DNA of 64,000 bases from Hofstenia miamia (taxonomy: Eukaryota; Xenacoelomorpha; Acoela; Hofsteniidae): positions 329,442-393,441 of the forward strand of contig CABFPE010000079.1 of assembly GCA_900660155.1 (NCBI GenBank). The letters run 5' to 3'. Of this stretch, positions 12,674-24,200 are shown piece by piece. Below the pieces are notes generated by a model. The model was not told where the DNA came from. It worked only from the letters and a program-made list of their open reading frames with translations, and searched no databases. Each line of letters starts with the position of its first letter. The first letter of the stretch is position 1. Both the position numbers and the translations under genes were made by a program.

Positions 12674-13673
12674 NNNNNNNNNNNNNNNNNNNNNNNNNNN
12701 NNNNNNNNNNNNNNNNNNNNNNNNNNNNNNNNNNNNNNNNNNNNNNNNNNNNNNNNNNNNNNNNNNNNNNNNNNNNNNNNNNNNNNNNNNNNNNNNNNNN
12801 NNNNNNNNNNNNNNNNNNNNNNNNNNNNNNNNNNNNNNNNNNNNNNNNNNNNNNNNNNNNNNNNNNNNNNNNNNNNNNNNNNNNNNNNNNNNNNNNNNNN
12901 NNNNNNNNNNNNNNNNNNNNNNNNNNNNNNNNNNNNNNNNNNNNNNNNNNNNNNNNNNNNNNNNNNNNNNNNNNNNNNNNNNNNNNNNNNNNNNNNNNNN
13001 NNNNNNNNNNNNNNNNNNNNNNNNNNNNNNNNNNNNNNNNNNNNNNNNNNNNNNNNNNNNNNNNNNNNNNNNNNNNNNNNNNNNNNNNNNNNNNNNNNNN
13101 NNNNNNNNNNNNNNNNNNNNNNNNNNNNNNNNNNNNNNNNNNNNNNNNNNNNNNNNNNNNNNNNNNNNNNNNNNNNNNNNNNNNNNNNNNNNNNNNNNNN
13201 NNNNNNNNNNNNNNNNNNNNNNNNNNNNNNNNNNNNNNNNNNNNNNNNNNNNNNNNNNNNNNNNNNNNNNNNNNNNNNNNNNNNNNNNNNNNNNNNNNNN
13301 NNNNNNNNNNNNNNNNNNNNNNNNNNNNNNNNNNNNNNNNNNNNNNNNNNNNNNNNNNNNNNNNNNNNNNNNNNNNNNNNNNNNNNNNNNNNNNNNNNNN
13401 NNNNNNNNNNNNNNNNNNNNNNNNNNNNNNNNNNNNNNNNNNNNNNNNNNNNNNNNNNNNNNNNNNNNNNNNNNNNNNNNNNNNNNNNNNNNNNNNNNNN
13501 NNNNNNNNNNNNNNNNNNNNNNNNNNNNNNNNNNNNNNNNNNNNNNNNNNNNNNNNNNNNNNNNNNNNNNNNNNNNNNNNNNNNNNNNNNNNNNNNNNNN
13601 NNNNNNNNNNNNNNNNNNNNNNNNNNNNNNNNNNNNNNNNNNNNNNNNNNNNNNNNNNNNNNNNNNNNNNNNN
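12674..13673. other. Assembly gap, 1000 N
   Basis: Exactly 1000 N, a conventional placeholder for a gap of unknown size. ORFs reading across it are meaningless. Confidence 0.99.
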
Positions 13674-13806
13674 ATATATACTTTTGAGACCCAATGTGTA
13701 CAATTGTAAACATGTAGAAAGTAGATTTTTATTGAGATCTGAATTTATATTCAACCTTGAATATCTTTGTTTATTAAATTGGCTACTTTTTTAAAGATTA
13801 ATTTGG

Positions 13807-14577
13807 TCTACACCTTTTTCCAATTAAATGAGCACAACTAACATTTAAATTGTCACAACTAACATTTAACTTGTCACAACTAACATTTAAATTGGCACAA
13901 CTTACATGTAATTTGTGACAACTAACATTTAAATTTGCACACTAACATTGAATTTATCACAACTAACTTTTAATTTGTCACAACTGTAAATTATAAATTT
14001 AATTACTAACATTTATTGTTTTAGAAGAATTAAAACAAAAGTTTTTGCTTGTTGCCATTTCGCTTTTCATAGTCAGATTTGCAAGAGGACGCTAGATAAT
14101 ATGCTGTTCGTCTTGAAACCCCATTATTGGCTGCCACATTTATAAAATCCTCATTATTAATTGCCGCCTCAATGACTCATTGTCTTTCTTGAAAAGTTGT
14201 TTTTGTGTATTTTGGCATTTGTATAAAAGAAAAATGATTTAGTTTGTTTTGATATATATATATATCTTTTTTATAAGTATATATTCGTATATATTACATA
14301 ATATGAATTAATAAGAATAATTTGTTTTCAATGTATATACAGTTGTCAGAGAAGTGGGTTCGATTCCTAATTGAAAAAAAACATTCTAATTTTTGGACAT
14401 GAAGATCAAATTTAAAAAACCCTGCCAATTAAGCGGAAAAGATAAATCTTTTGTTTTAATACCCTAAAACAATAAAGATTAGTAATTAAATTTATGATTT
14501 ACAATTGTAACAAATTAAATGTTAGTTGTGACAATTTACATGTTAGTTTTGCCAATTTAATTGGAAACAGGTGTAGA
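13807..14577 (-). mobile_element. TIR element with subterminal repeats and transposase HTH remnant
   Basis: A 771-bp element with long inverted termini. The left end is TCTACACCTTTTTCCAATTA; the reverse complement of the right end is TCTACACCTGTTTCCAATTA. Both arms continue with repeated CACAACTAACATTTAAATTG units (about eight on the left, about three on the right) and then a shared ATAAATTTAATTACTAA segment. On the minus strand an ATG at 14216-14218 opens a degenerate reading frame with one TGA stop (14177-14179). Its product, with NVAANNGVSRRTAYYL, resembles the N-terminal helix-turn-helix of IS630/Tc1/mariner-superfamily transposases. It is therefore probably a deletion derivative of a larger DNA transposon. 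The flanks do not give a clear target duplication. Confidence 0.65.
14040..14218 (-). pseudogene. Transposase N-terminal fragment
   Basis: About 58 codons beginning MPKYTKTTFQERQ, then an in-frame stop, then a helix-turn-helix-like stretch (VAANNGVSRRTAYYL) and a basic tail. It lies inside the TIR element at 13807-14577. The catalytic domain is missing. It was recognised from the shape of the motif only; the family is not fixed. Confidence 0.5.
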
Positions 14578-15700
14578 TATTGGTAAAATTTAGGATTAAA
14601 GCAACGCTTAAAAATTAGCGTTCTGCAAAATGGATAATATGATTATATAGTTGATTTTGAGGTATTCACAAATCATAATATAGCTTCACAAGAAACAAGT
14701 TTTTGCATGATTTCAATGTCATAATTCGTAAGGCGCTCTAAATAAAATGTTTTTAACAGAAATATGTCATTAAAATATTATTACTTTGGAAAAAATTACA
14801 TGATTAAGTCACAATATGTACAAATTTGCACAGGAAATTTCAATGAACGAATTAAAAATAGAAAAAATTTCTTAAGGGGGTACACCTCCCAAAACACAAA
14901 AATATGAAAAGTATCATTTTCTCACAATTTTTTGCTTCTGTATGATAATAAGTAAGTAAGTTAATTCTAAGTACTGCTAAAACAATGAATTTTATGAAAA
15001 TTTAATATATTATATTGAATATTTTAAGGCAATAATTTTTTTAATTTTTTTTAAATTGTAAAATTTTTGGAGGGTGTACCACTTAATGTCATCAAAAACG
15101 ATTGAGACGAGCAGTACTGAGCCGCCATATTAATATTTTTTACAACTATCATGCGATGTGCATGTCTAAAGGATATATATATATATTCATATGCGCCTAA
15201 GACTTTAGTTATAGTAAAATTAATGCAATATTGGGGAATAATGGTAAAAATTAGTAAAAAGTAGAATCTGCCGGATAACAAGGTCATTGAAATGCCGTTA
15301 CGATGTAGAACCAATTAGTTTCTAAATTTTTAATGGAATTAATTTTTAAGCTATGCCAATTGGTATTTTATAGAGGAACAGTAATTTTTGATGTAAATGG
15401 TATATACATTCCGTTACCGATTAGTTTTGTGTTCATAAATTCAAGAAAAATGAATTTATAGAAAAAATTCTGCCTCATTGATTAACATATTAAGTAGTCA
15501 CACATAACACATTTCAATAAAAAAATCACTATTCAATGAGTAGTATCCATTTTAACTTGAAAATGAAATTATGTACTGCTTGACCAGCCCCAGCTACTTT
15601 ATTTTAGTGATATAATATTAGTACATCGAAAATACATTTGTTCAGTTTTCAATTAAGTAAAAATACATTATTCAATGGATGGCTGTATATGATTCAACAT
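14578..15700. other. Intergenic, nothing recognised
   Basis: AT-rich sequence with a short TATATA run near 15173. No gene or element recognised. Confidence 0.45.
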
Positions 15701-15707
15701 ATCTTGA

Positions 15708-16130
15708 CACAACCCAACCCAAAAATTCAAGTTATAAATTTTGACCCAACGCAAAATCAATTTTTGAGCTTTTAATGCGTTTGACCCCATCGAATGTTCT
15801 GTCAAAATTTGACCCAAATACAATTTGAATACTTCAACAAGTTTCTAGCTTGTTAAACAATATACATAGACATTATTGAAAAGAAGCACATAAAATTTAT
15901 TGAAAAATAAAAATAAATAATAATTTTAATCACGAAGACATTCGTATGCTGAAATTCATGTCATTTGCACAAATAATATATAATTTATTTGCAAACGTAA
16001 AAGAATAATAATAATAATAATACAATTATGAGCCATATTACTTTAAAATATTGACCCAACCTATTTTATATCGTTTTATTGCTTCCCCCAAACAACCCAA
16101 CCCCAAAAATTAGCAGAAATGAAACTCAAC
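15708..16130. repeat. CAACCCAAC-ended dispersed repeat, copy 2
   Basis: The region begins with a GACACAACCCAACCC run, continues with an ATTTTGACCCAACGCAA motif shared with 3610-3640, and ends near a CAACCCAACCCC run at 16094. It is related to the repeat at 3567-3853. No ORF of note. The right boundary is approximate. Confidence 0.35.
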
Positions 16131-19100
16131 TACTTTACAGTTCTGATTCAACGAAAAAATTCACAACATCAAACTGTGTCACATAGTTGTTGATAATCAA
16201 AGCTTTATTGTTGTTTGACAATGAACAAATTATTCAAAGAACCGTGATTGTGTAAATAAATTTCGACTTGCCTATAATGATTTATAAATAGTTCTGTTAA
16301 GCTAAGTGACGTTTCTGTAAATAATTAATTAAGTATCTAACTGCATATCATGCCTCAGAATAATATAGAAGAAAATACTATGGATTACATATGTAGGACA
16401 CGTAGTTACAAGAAGCTTAAAGATTATTAAATATTAGAAAAATATGTTTCCTTTGAAATTTTATTGAACAATAACACCTGTCTATAAATTAAGAGGCTGC
16501 TTCTCGATAGTTTGTGTATCCTGAACACCATAGCACACCTAAATTGGTCCGTGAAGTCCAGAATACTCAGAAAAAAACAACGACAAATATAAAACAATAT
16601 AAAATTTCAAATAATTATAAAATTTAGAAATTATATTATTGAGATTTTTGAAGTGAAATACGCCATGCTGTGTATTTCAGATACGCTGACTATGGTGGTG
16701 TTATAAATTTGACGAGTTAATAATAACTTGAATAAAATAAAAAATATAAAAGTCTAAAAGAAAATTGAAGAACGGAACTGCTAAGATATTTAATGACATG
16801 TGTTGCGTTTATGGAGTTAGAACAATGACTTCTTCTTGGAAGGACTTGGCTTAGAATGTTCTGAATGCAATGAATTTAGTTAACATAGACAATTAATTCA
16901 AGTGAAAATGAAAAATATGATATTGTGATAAATCGAAAACTATGGAGCAGCTATTTGCTACATCTACATATGTCGAGTATTGTAAGGATGAACTTGCAAA
17001 ATGAATAATATTGAATTTTTACTGTTTCTACAAACTTAGCTTTGATTCAAATTGTTAGCTGTCGTGATGAGATTTATGAGAAGCAGCAACATGGCAAAAA
17101 CTCAATTGAATATGGAATAGAAACAGCAGCTTAACATTAAATATCCTAACATTCTTTTAAAACGACAAACCTTTATTCCACATTTTCAAAGAATTTTGAT
17201 CAAACCTATTAAGCATGATTGTTTGGTAAAATTCTATCCTAAAGGTAAATCAACGATAAATTCATTAAAAAACTACTTATTGACAAAGTTCGAGACATAT
17301 TTTAGCAGATTTGGCCTAGGTGGCCCATCGGGGTCTTCATACTAGTTTTGGGTTCAGTTCAGCTAATAACCTTACACATTGGTAATTCATATGATAAATA
17401 TATTCGGTCAGGTCTCAAATTCGTTTCCACGTAAAACACATAGAAGTCTCAAATAACTAAAAATCTTCCATAATCCACTTCAACATTAAGGCAGTAATTG
17501 GGTTGGGTTTAAAAGTGAGATATAAAACAGGTATATAGGGAAAACATGTCAATTACGTCCAGTGTTTATATAGTCCTTCTGCCATGTAATTTGCGAAATC
17601 CAAGTCTACTGACGTTTCTCAAAGAGACGTATAATAGAAATTATGCTTGCTACAGTGGATGATGCTATCTTCATTGATAGCTTTGGATTGTTGTTATACA
17701 TACATATTTTTGCTAACCCAATTATGAAATTCATAAAATTGGCTTGATACACCATTTACATGGTGAAAACGATTTATCATCCGATGGCACTTTTCGTCAA
17801 TTAGTTATTATATATTAGTTATTATATACATATATATATAATATAAGTTATTCATTACGGTTAACATTGAGTTTAAAAAATATTTGTTTAGTAATGGGCC
17901 ACAAAATGTGTAGTTGAAAATACCAATATAGATTAAGTAAATGAATTATCGATTGTAATATCTTCAGGATTGATTCAATAGATTGCACCCATCAAATAAA
18001 TATGCAAATATTTGTGTTTACTTATTATCAGTTGTTATCTATTGTAACAAAATTTAATTTAGAAATTCGAAAAAAATTACATATTTTAGCTGAAATATAA
18101 AACATGTTTATGTAAAATATTATTAGCAGTATCAGACGACTTATTTATAAATTACTAAGAACCATTCCTAATTAAAATACAAGTTGTTTTGTAGCGCATG
18201 ATTTGAAATGCTAAGATTTCAATAATTTATGTAAGTTTTCTCCTTTAATTAAAGAAAATTTTTTTCGGTCAAAGTCACTATTAACTCTAAACACCCTATT
18301 AAATCTTCAATGTCACCATTTTTATCCACTTTTTCTCCAAACCTATTAAGAAATTTGGAAATGCTGGGACTTATACACATTTATGGGTAATTTTTTGATG
18401 AAAACTTTTTCTTAGCTTGAATTCAATGAAAATATTAACTTTTTCTCAATTCGCAAACTTTCAAATTGTTCCCATTCTTATAGTGTTCAGAAATGGGGCG
18501 ACAAAGCAAGGCAGCAACAAATAGTATGAACTATTTTGCATTCTGCGAATCGACCACACCATGGATATCTATAACACTGGCCTTTTGTTATTGACAAAAG
18601 GAGGCTGAATATAAGTGAGAAAGTTAAGGTAAACATGTTTACAGTTTGATCAATTTCACTGTGGTTTAGTGTAAGTTCAGCCTGCTTTGGTCACTTACAA
18701 AAGCACAGTTCGCATCCTGGTAGTGTTATAGAAATCCAGGATAATTCCAATGCGCATGATTAATATTGTAATGATAATATACAAAAATCGTCGTAACCTA
18801 GCTTGTGCTTATACCCCGTTTACACGTGACACGAGACATGCATGTCTTGTGTTTTTAATGAGCGAATGTCACGTCTAAACACCCAAAACACGCGACATTC
18901 TCTACTTGAGTGGTTGTTTCCCCAATTTATCATTTAAATTAAATTATATTTTTATATTATAAAAATATACTATAATCTTATTATAAAAATGTGAACATCT
19001 ATATTTACGATTGATAGTTTTCATTTTGCAAATATGCATCTTTACAACTACAAACAAATCTTTAATTTGAAATAAAATTTTCTAAACGTTGTCTCCCCTT

Positions 19101-19370
19101 TTGAGTACAAGAAAAGCCTTGTCTATAGAATGCAAGTATTGACCTCTACAACATTAATAACGCACACATTTAAAGTGTACATCAATTATTGCTTTGACAA
19201 AATATAAGATGAATTAAATCTGGAAAACCCTGATGACAAACAAATATCTGCTGGTTAAAATTTATTATCAGCTATTAGAGGTGAAGATAGTTACTGTCTT
19301 TTTGATAAGTAAACGAAATCATTTTACAGGCCCTAACTTAAAATTAGAACATATTGATTTTAAAAGCTAT
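16131..19370. other. Intergenic, mostly featureless
   Basis: AT-rich DNA. The only structure I noticed is a near-perfect 22-bp palindrome at 18830-18851 (centre CATGCATG) in a slightly GC-richer patch starting CCCCGTTTACACGTGACACG, which may be a short MITE relic. Confidence 0.4.
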
Positions 19371-19382
19371 ATTTGAATCTAT

Positions 19383-19548
19383 CAAAAAAGTTGAGAACAA
19401 TGTTGTAGATCTAAGTGCAATAAAACTTTGTTGTGAATATTTCAATTTCAAAAAAGTTGAGAACAATGTTGTAGATCTAAGTGCAATAAAACTTTGTTGT
19501 GAATATTTCAATTTCAAAAAAGTTGAGAACAATGTTGTAGATCTAAAC
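19383..19548. repeat. 66-bp tandem repeat, 2.5 copies
   Basis: Units starting at 19383, 19449 and 19515 share the sequence AAAAAAGTTGAGAACAATGT and its continuation. The copies are essentially identical until the third diverges at about 19548. Because 66 is a multiple of three, both strands remain open across the array and produce spurious repetitive ORFs. Confidence 0.9.
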
Positions 19549-19565
19549 GCTGTAAATATATGATT

Positions 19566-19588
19566 CCCTAACCCTAACCCATAAACCC
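19566..19588. repeat. Short telomere-like CCCTAA run
   Basis: Between the tandem repeat and a transposase fragment lies CCCTAACCCTAACCC followed by a degenerate ATAAACCCC. This is two and a half units of the animal telomere repeat; chance or transposon-end origin cannot be excluded. Confidence 0.5.
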
Positions 19589-19639
19589 CTTTGCCTACGC
19601 CACAGATTTTATCCTAATAGTAAACACGTTTTTTGTAGC

Positions 19640-19760
19640 GCTTCCCACAGTTGGTCTGCTCATTGAAAGGCGCTTCGCAATTTCAGTATTGGAGCTTCTT
19701 GCGCGATGCATTTGAATGATTGTTTCCCTTTTCGATAATAACTTCATCTCAACTGAAAAT
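19640..19760 (-). pseudogene. Transposase helix-turn-helix fragment
   Basis: The minus strand encodes KRETIIQMHRARSSNTEIAK and then RLSMSRPTV, a helix-turn-helix of the type at the N-terminus of Tc1/mariner-superfamily transposases. No catalytic domain, terminal repeats or target duplication could be tied to it. It is treated as a transposon relic. Confidence 0.4.
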
Positions 19761-19899
19761 CTGGACAATATAAAATTAAGATTAGAAAACATATGCAATA
19801 TTAATTCTAAAAACAGTATAAACGAAATAAAATGTGCTTTAAGCAGAATTATAAATATTTACCTCTTGGTTTCCATACATGTCCTCCATCCTGTATAAT

Positions 19900-20700
19900 G
19901 TATTTTTGTCTTCATATTAACTATTATTAGTTGTCCTTAATGTCTTAATCCATTTTAATATTTTCTGATAAACCTTAAAATAGTTCTAATGGTTCACATT
20001 CACTCAAAATATTAAAGCTCTTTATCATTGCAAAATGAGAAATCTTTAAGAAAATTTTTAAATATTTGTGCTCATCTAAAGAGAATTTCAACAAGAAGTT
20101 CTCAATTAAGTGAAAAGATAGTTTTCACACGTTTTTAGTTATTCATAATTTTGAAGCCTTAGTGTGGAATTTTCGAATTAATCACTGTTTTGCACAATAA
20201 TCATAAGCTAGATCTATTGGATAGTTGAATGAAAATCATCTACGACATTCATTTGTGTAATTCCAAACATTTTTGCAGATTTTCTTGATGAATTTGCTAA
20301 TGAAATTGTCTGTGCCATACAAAGGAGTGAAGGACATTAGATTCGAATAGAATTTATCAATTTTTTTTAACGATTCATTACCATCATTCAGCATTGGCAT
20401 GTGTTATTAATGATTTTCGAGACAAAGGACTGTAAATTTTCTTGATCTAAGACTAATCTGTCACTGAAATTTAAGTATATCCACTTTAAAAGCATTTTGT
20501 ACATCATAATGAGTGTTTGTCACATGCCATTGTTGTCATGCAAATATGTATGTGTAGGCACTTGTGACAAATGTATTTATGTATTCTTATTGATTGTGTA
20601 ATATTTTTAATTATTAATCATTTGAATTAATTTTTGGAACCGCAGAAGAGCTTACTTGACGCAATGGCAAGTTCATCATTGGTTCATGTTTTGATAAATT
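19900..20700. other. Intergenic, nothing recognised
   Basis: AT-rich sequence upstream of the putative 5' block of gene C. No feature seen. Confidence 0.4.
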
Positions 20701-20710
20701 ATATTTTACT

Positions 20711-20815
20711 TTAATTCAGTAAACAAGACATGAGTGCACTTAGACTCTCTATCCATATTTACACATTTGTGGACATACATAGTGCGAACTAGTGCTTGTG
20801 GTAAGAATGTTCTTT
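20711..20815 (+). repeat. Diverged block with GTAAG donor, copy 2; candidate 5' exon of gene C
   Basis: This is the second of three related blocks. It ends in GTGGTAAGAATG with a donor-like GT at 20801. A TTTTTTAG acceptor lies at 21185-21192, 44 nt before the ATG of gene C. Block and acceptor together form a plausible 390-nt 5' UTR intron and a non-coding first exon. The proposal rests on splice-site appearance and the repeated occurrence of the block; no transcript evidence is available here. Confidence 0.4.
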
Positions 20816-21235
20816 GCTCTATTACACCGACTAAGATTAGTTTTTATTAATGGTTGGACTTGGATGGGCTATTTTGTTGTATGACTTAATCAAGAGGCTA
20901 GATGACCGTACAGAACAGCAGTATACGACTCTAGTGACACCAAATTTTCATTTAAAACTTCTTAAGCAAAAATTTACGGCTATTCAAACGATTATTAAAA
21001 GTAGCATTATATGGACTTTTTTAACACCCTCACCTGAGTATTTATTACATAGACAACACGTTCAGGGGTTAATTTGAGCACATTTTGTCAAAGGAAATCT
21101 AAAATAAAAATGACTATGTATCAATAACGATATTGTGAACTATATATAAATAACAATTCCAAAAAATTAATTTGTAAAATTATATTTTTTAGACAAAGTA
21201 AAATTCCACCGTTATAATATTAAATTTGTTTTACG

Positions 21236-24200
21236 ATGTCTTTACGTATATGTCTCGTTACTGGCTCAAACAAAGGCATTGGATTCGAAGTTGTCGCCAG
21301 GTTTCTAAGCTTTACTCAGATAATGATATTGTATATCTGACATCCCGTGACAAAGAAAGGGGCGCTAAGGCATTGAAAACCTTGCATGATGAAGGATTAA
21401 AGAACATAAGGTAGGTTTTCTGTACGTGCATTGCATCCTTTCCAAAATGAATGAAGGAATTTTAGAGAGCACTTTAATACATGGAGCAGGTTGGTCACAG
21501 CATTATATTAGCTGATATGTTGTAATCGCATAATGCTTTCTCCAAGTAACTCTTCACAATATTTGTACAATCCCATTGAATTCCAAAGAGATGGGATAAA
21601 AATAGATGGTAGTTTCTTGTGTCTTATTAGTGATTTTTTTCAAATCTTTATCGGATTTGAGTTCCATGGAAATTAAATTTCTTATTAACAAGCAATGGGA
21701 GTCGGATAACCGGAAATGGTAGAATGGGAATGAATCAGATTAAATCTCTTAAGCTCCCTAAGCCTTTCTTAAAGTACTTCTAAAATCTTGTGTATGTAGC
21801 TTAGCTATTCGACCTGGAAGTGACTTTCCTCCCAATCCTAATTATTTGATTATCAATCAAAAGTTTAATTGCTTTTTTAGTGACAATTGCTGATTTATAT
21901 TAGGGTGTAAAACTTTGTAACCATTGTTTTTATAAATATCTGTAAATTTTATGTATGCTATTGTATTACAGCCTGGGGCATAATCTTCATATATTTGTCT
22001 AAGAACTTTATGTGAGTGAGAAAAATGTAAATAAAGTAAGAAGAAAAGTTATATTTGATAATTTAGAAATAAATTCAACATTTTTAATTGTGCAAAGCCT
22101 AGTCTTAAAATCGTAAAATTCAGATTTAGATGGGCGAAGCGAGGAGGAAAATTTTCCAAGGTTTAGGTTAAATGAAGTTGAGTCACTTCCACCAAAATAA
22201 AAATTTATATATTTGTAATCGAGATTCTAAACACTATAAGTGAAATAACTTTGTTTTGAATTAAATAACTTTCATGCAAATATTTATTTTCAAAGACGAC
22301 TAACATATATATAGTTAAAATTATTAATTGTAGTGCGTTTTAACTTCATGCATTCTGTATTTTGATAACAATAGTTGTTGATTTTGATTTACTAGCAAAG
22401 ATAATCATCTCATTTGTCTGCTCTTTGCCACAGACAGCAATTCAATTAACCCTAGAACAACTTTGCTGTCTCTTATTTAATATTAAGAAAATCAAGTTTA
22501 TTGCAAAAAGCCTTATTGAAGTAACAGATAGTATTGTAGAGAACAAGATATTTAATATAACAAAAATTCAAAGAAAATAAGGGGTCAAAGGCTCATTGAT
22601 TATTCTTGTTTATCATTTTAAATTGTGATGAATTTAATCTGAATTTTATGGTGACTTTAATTAACATTGTGGCTTTATTCCTAGTTTGCATTTATGAATT
22701 GCAGGTTATCCGGCGACCCTAAGTTTACAAAAAATAACCATTGTATAATTCTTATTTAATCAATGCAGTATTTTGTGAAAATAATGGAATTCACTCATAG
22801 TGACATCTTTGGACATTCAATTATAGGTGAGGGATGTCTTCAGAAGAATCCATCTTTGTTAAAACGTTTATTTCAATGCCATAATTATATTTTCAATAGT
22901 GAAATAATCACCAAATCCAAAAAAATTATTACCAAGCCTGATATTTGCACACTAACTGTTGACACTTTAAACAAAAAATGGCACTTACCTTTTCAAAACC
23001 TGAAACTATAGAATATTTAAATTGATAAAAAAAGGAAACTTTTCGATGGCAAAATTACTGATAAAATTAATAATGTGGTGTTGTCTATTGACAATCCATT
23101 GTGTGCATAAAATACATTATTATAGGGCGAATGTCACTTTTTCATAATTGTATCTTTTGTTTGAAAATTTGATTCGTTGCATCTCAGAACTATCATTGTT
23201 GACCTCGAATTTGCTATAGTCATATTTTCAAAAGAATAGTATAAAATCAGAGGGCTTTTGATTGTTACTTTCTCTTTTCATTAATATTAAAATTGTAACA
23301 CCTAGATATTTGCAGCTGGATCTTGAAGATACTTCAACGATAGAGTCAGCAGCAGAAACTATCTTAAAAGAGCATGGAAAATTAGATGTCTTAGTAAACA
23401 ATGCAGCCATTGCTTACAGAAGGAGTTCTACTGTCCCTTTTAAGGAACAAGCAGAGGTATGCTTAATTCTAGCAAACATAATTTGCTATGACAGTCTCTT
23501 AGGTCACCAACAGAACCAATTATTTTGGAACCCTCAATGTCACCAAAGCGTTCATTCCACTTTTAAAAAATGGACGAATAGTCAACGTAGCAAGTTTTGT
23601 TGGCAAACTATCTCAGGTAAGATGAACATACATTTGGAATAATTTTTCTTCAAATTTGTACATTATGCGGATCATTTTTGAACTTTATAAAATTGCATTC
23701 ATCTTAAAATTTAAATACAAAATATCCTTAGCACTAGAACAGCGAGAACTCCTTCAGTATAAATTTACATCTGATGTTTCAAATGCGAAAATTATTGAAT
23801 AGAAGCAAACTTTCTCCTAATAGCAAGTTCAATGAGATTATCGACTTAATTGGAAGTATATGTACCTGCTAGTGTTTTTACTGAATGAATAATGAAGCAA
23901 AAAACAAAGGCTTACATGCCATTTTGACCTAGTGTTAAGAATACTTTAATTAATGACAAGTCTTTAGGATAGTAATACGTATCAAATTTTTCACTTATTG
24001 GACTTTTATACAATCACTATATTTTTACTTTTCTAATCAGCAAATTTTCAATATTACTATAAAAACTTTACTAAATAAATTTAGCAGTAAGTTAGATCTA
24101 ATATGATTGTAATATTTAAATTTGTGCATCAATATGCTAAGCCAATCACTTGCTTCTACGTAGTTATCATAGATCCCTTTCTTTAAGATTATAAATTAGT

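Noticed and set aside
12529..13794. Long ORFs across the first N block, both strands
   Set aside because: They consist almost entirely of translated N and have no biological meaning.
13822..13990. CRISPR-like array of CACAACTAACATTTAAATTG units
   Set aside because: Units are contiguous without unique spacers, lie within the inverted arms of a transposon, and the DNA is animal.
18830..18851. 22-bp palindrome centred on CATGCATG as a regulatory operator
   Set aside because: Isolated in animal intergenic DNA with no gene nearby; more likely part of a MITE or chance.
19344..19563. Repetitive ORFs on both strands
   Set aside because: By-product of a 66-bp tandem repeat whose length is a multiple of three.
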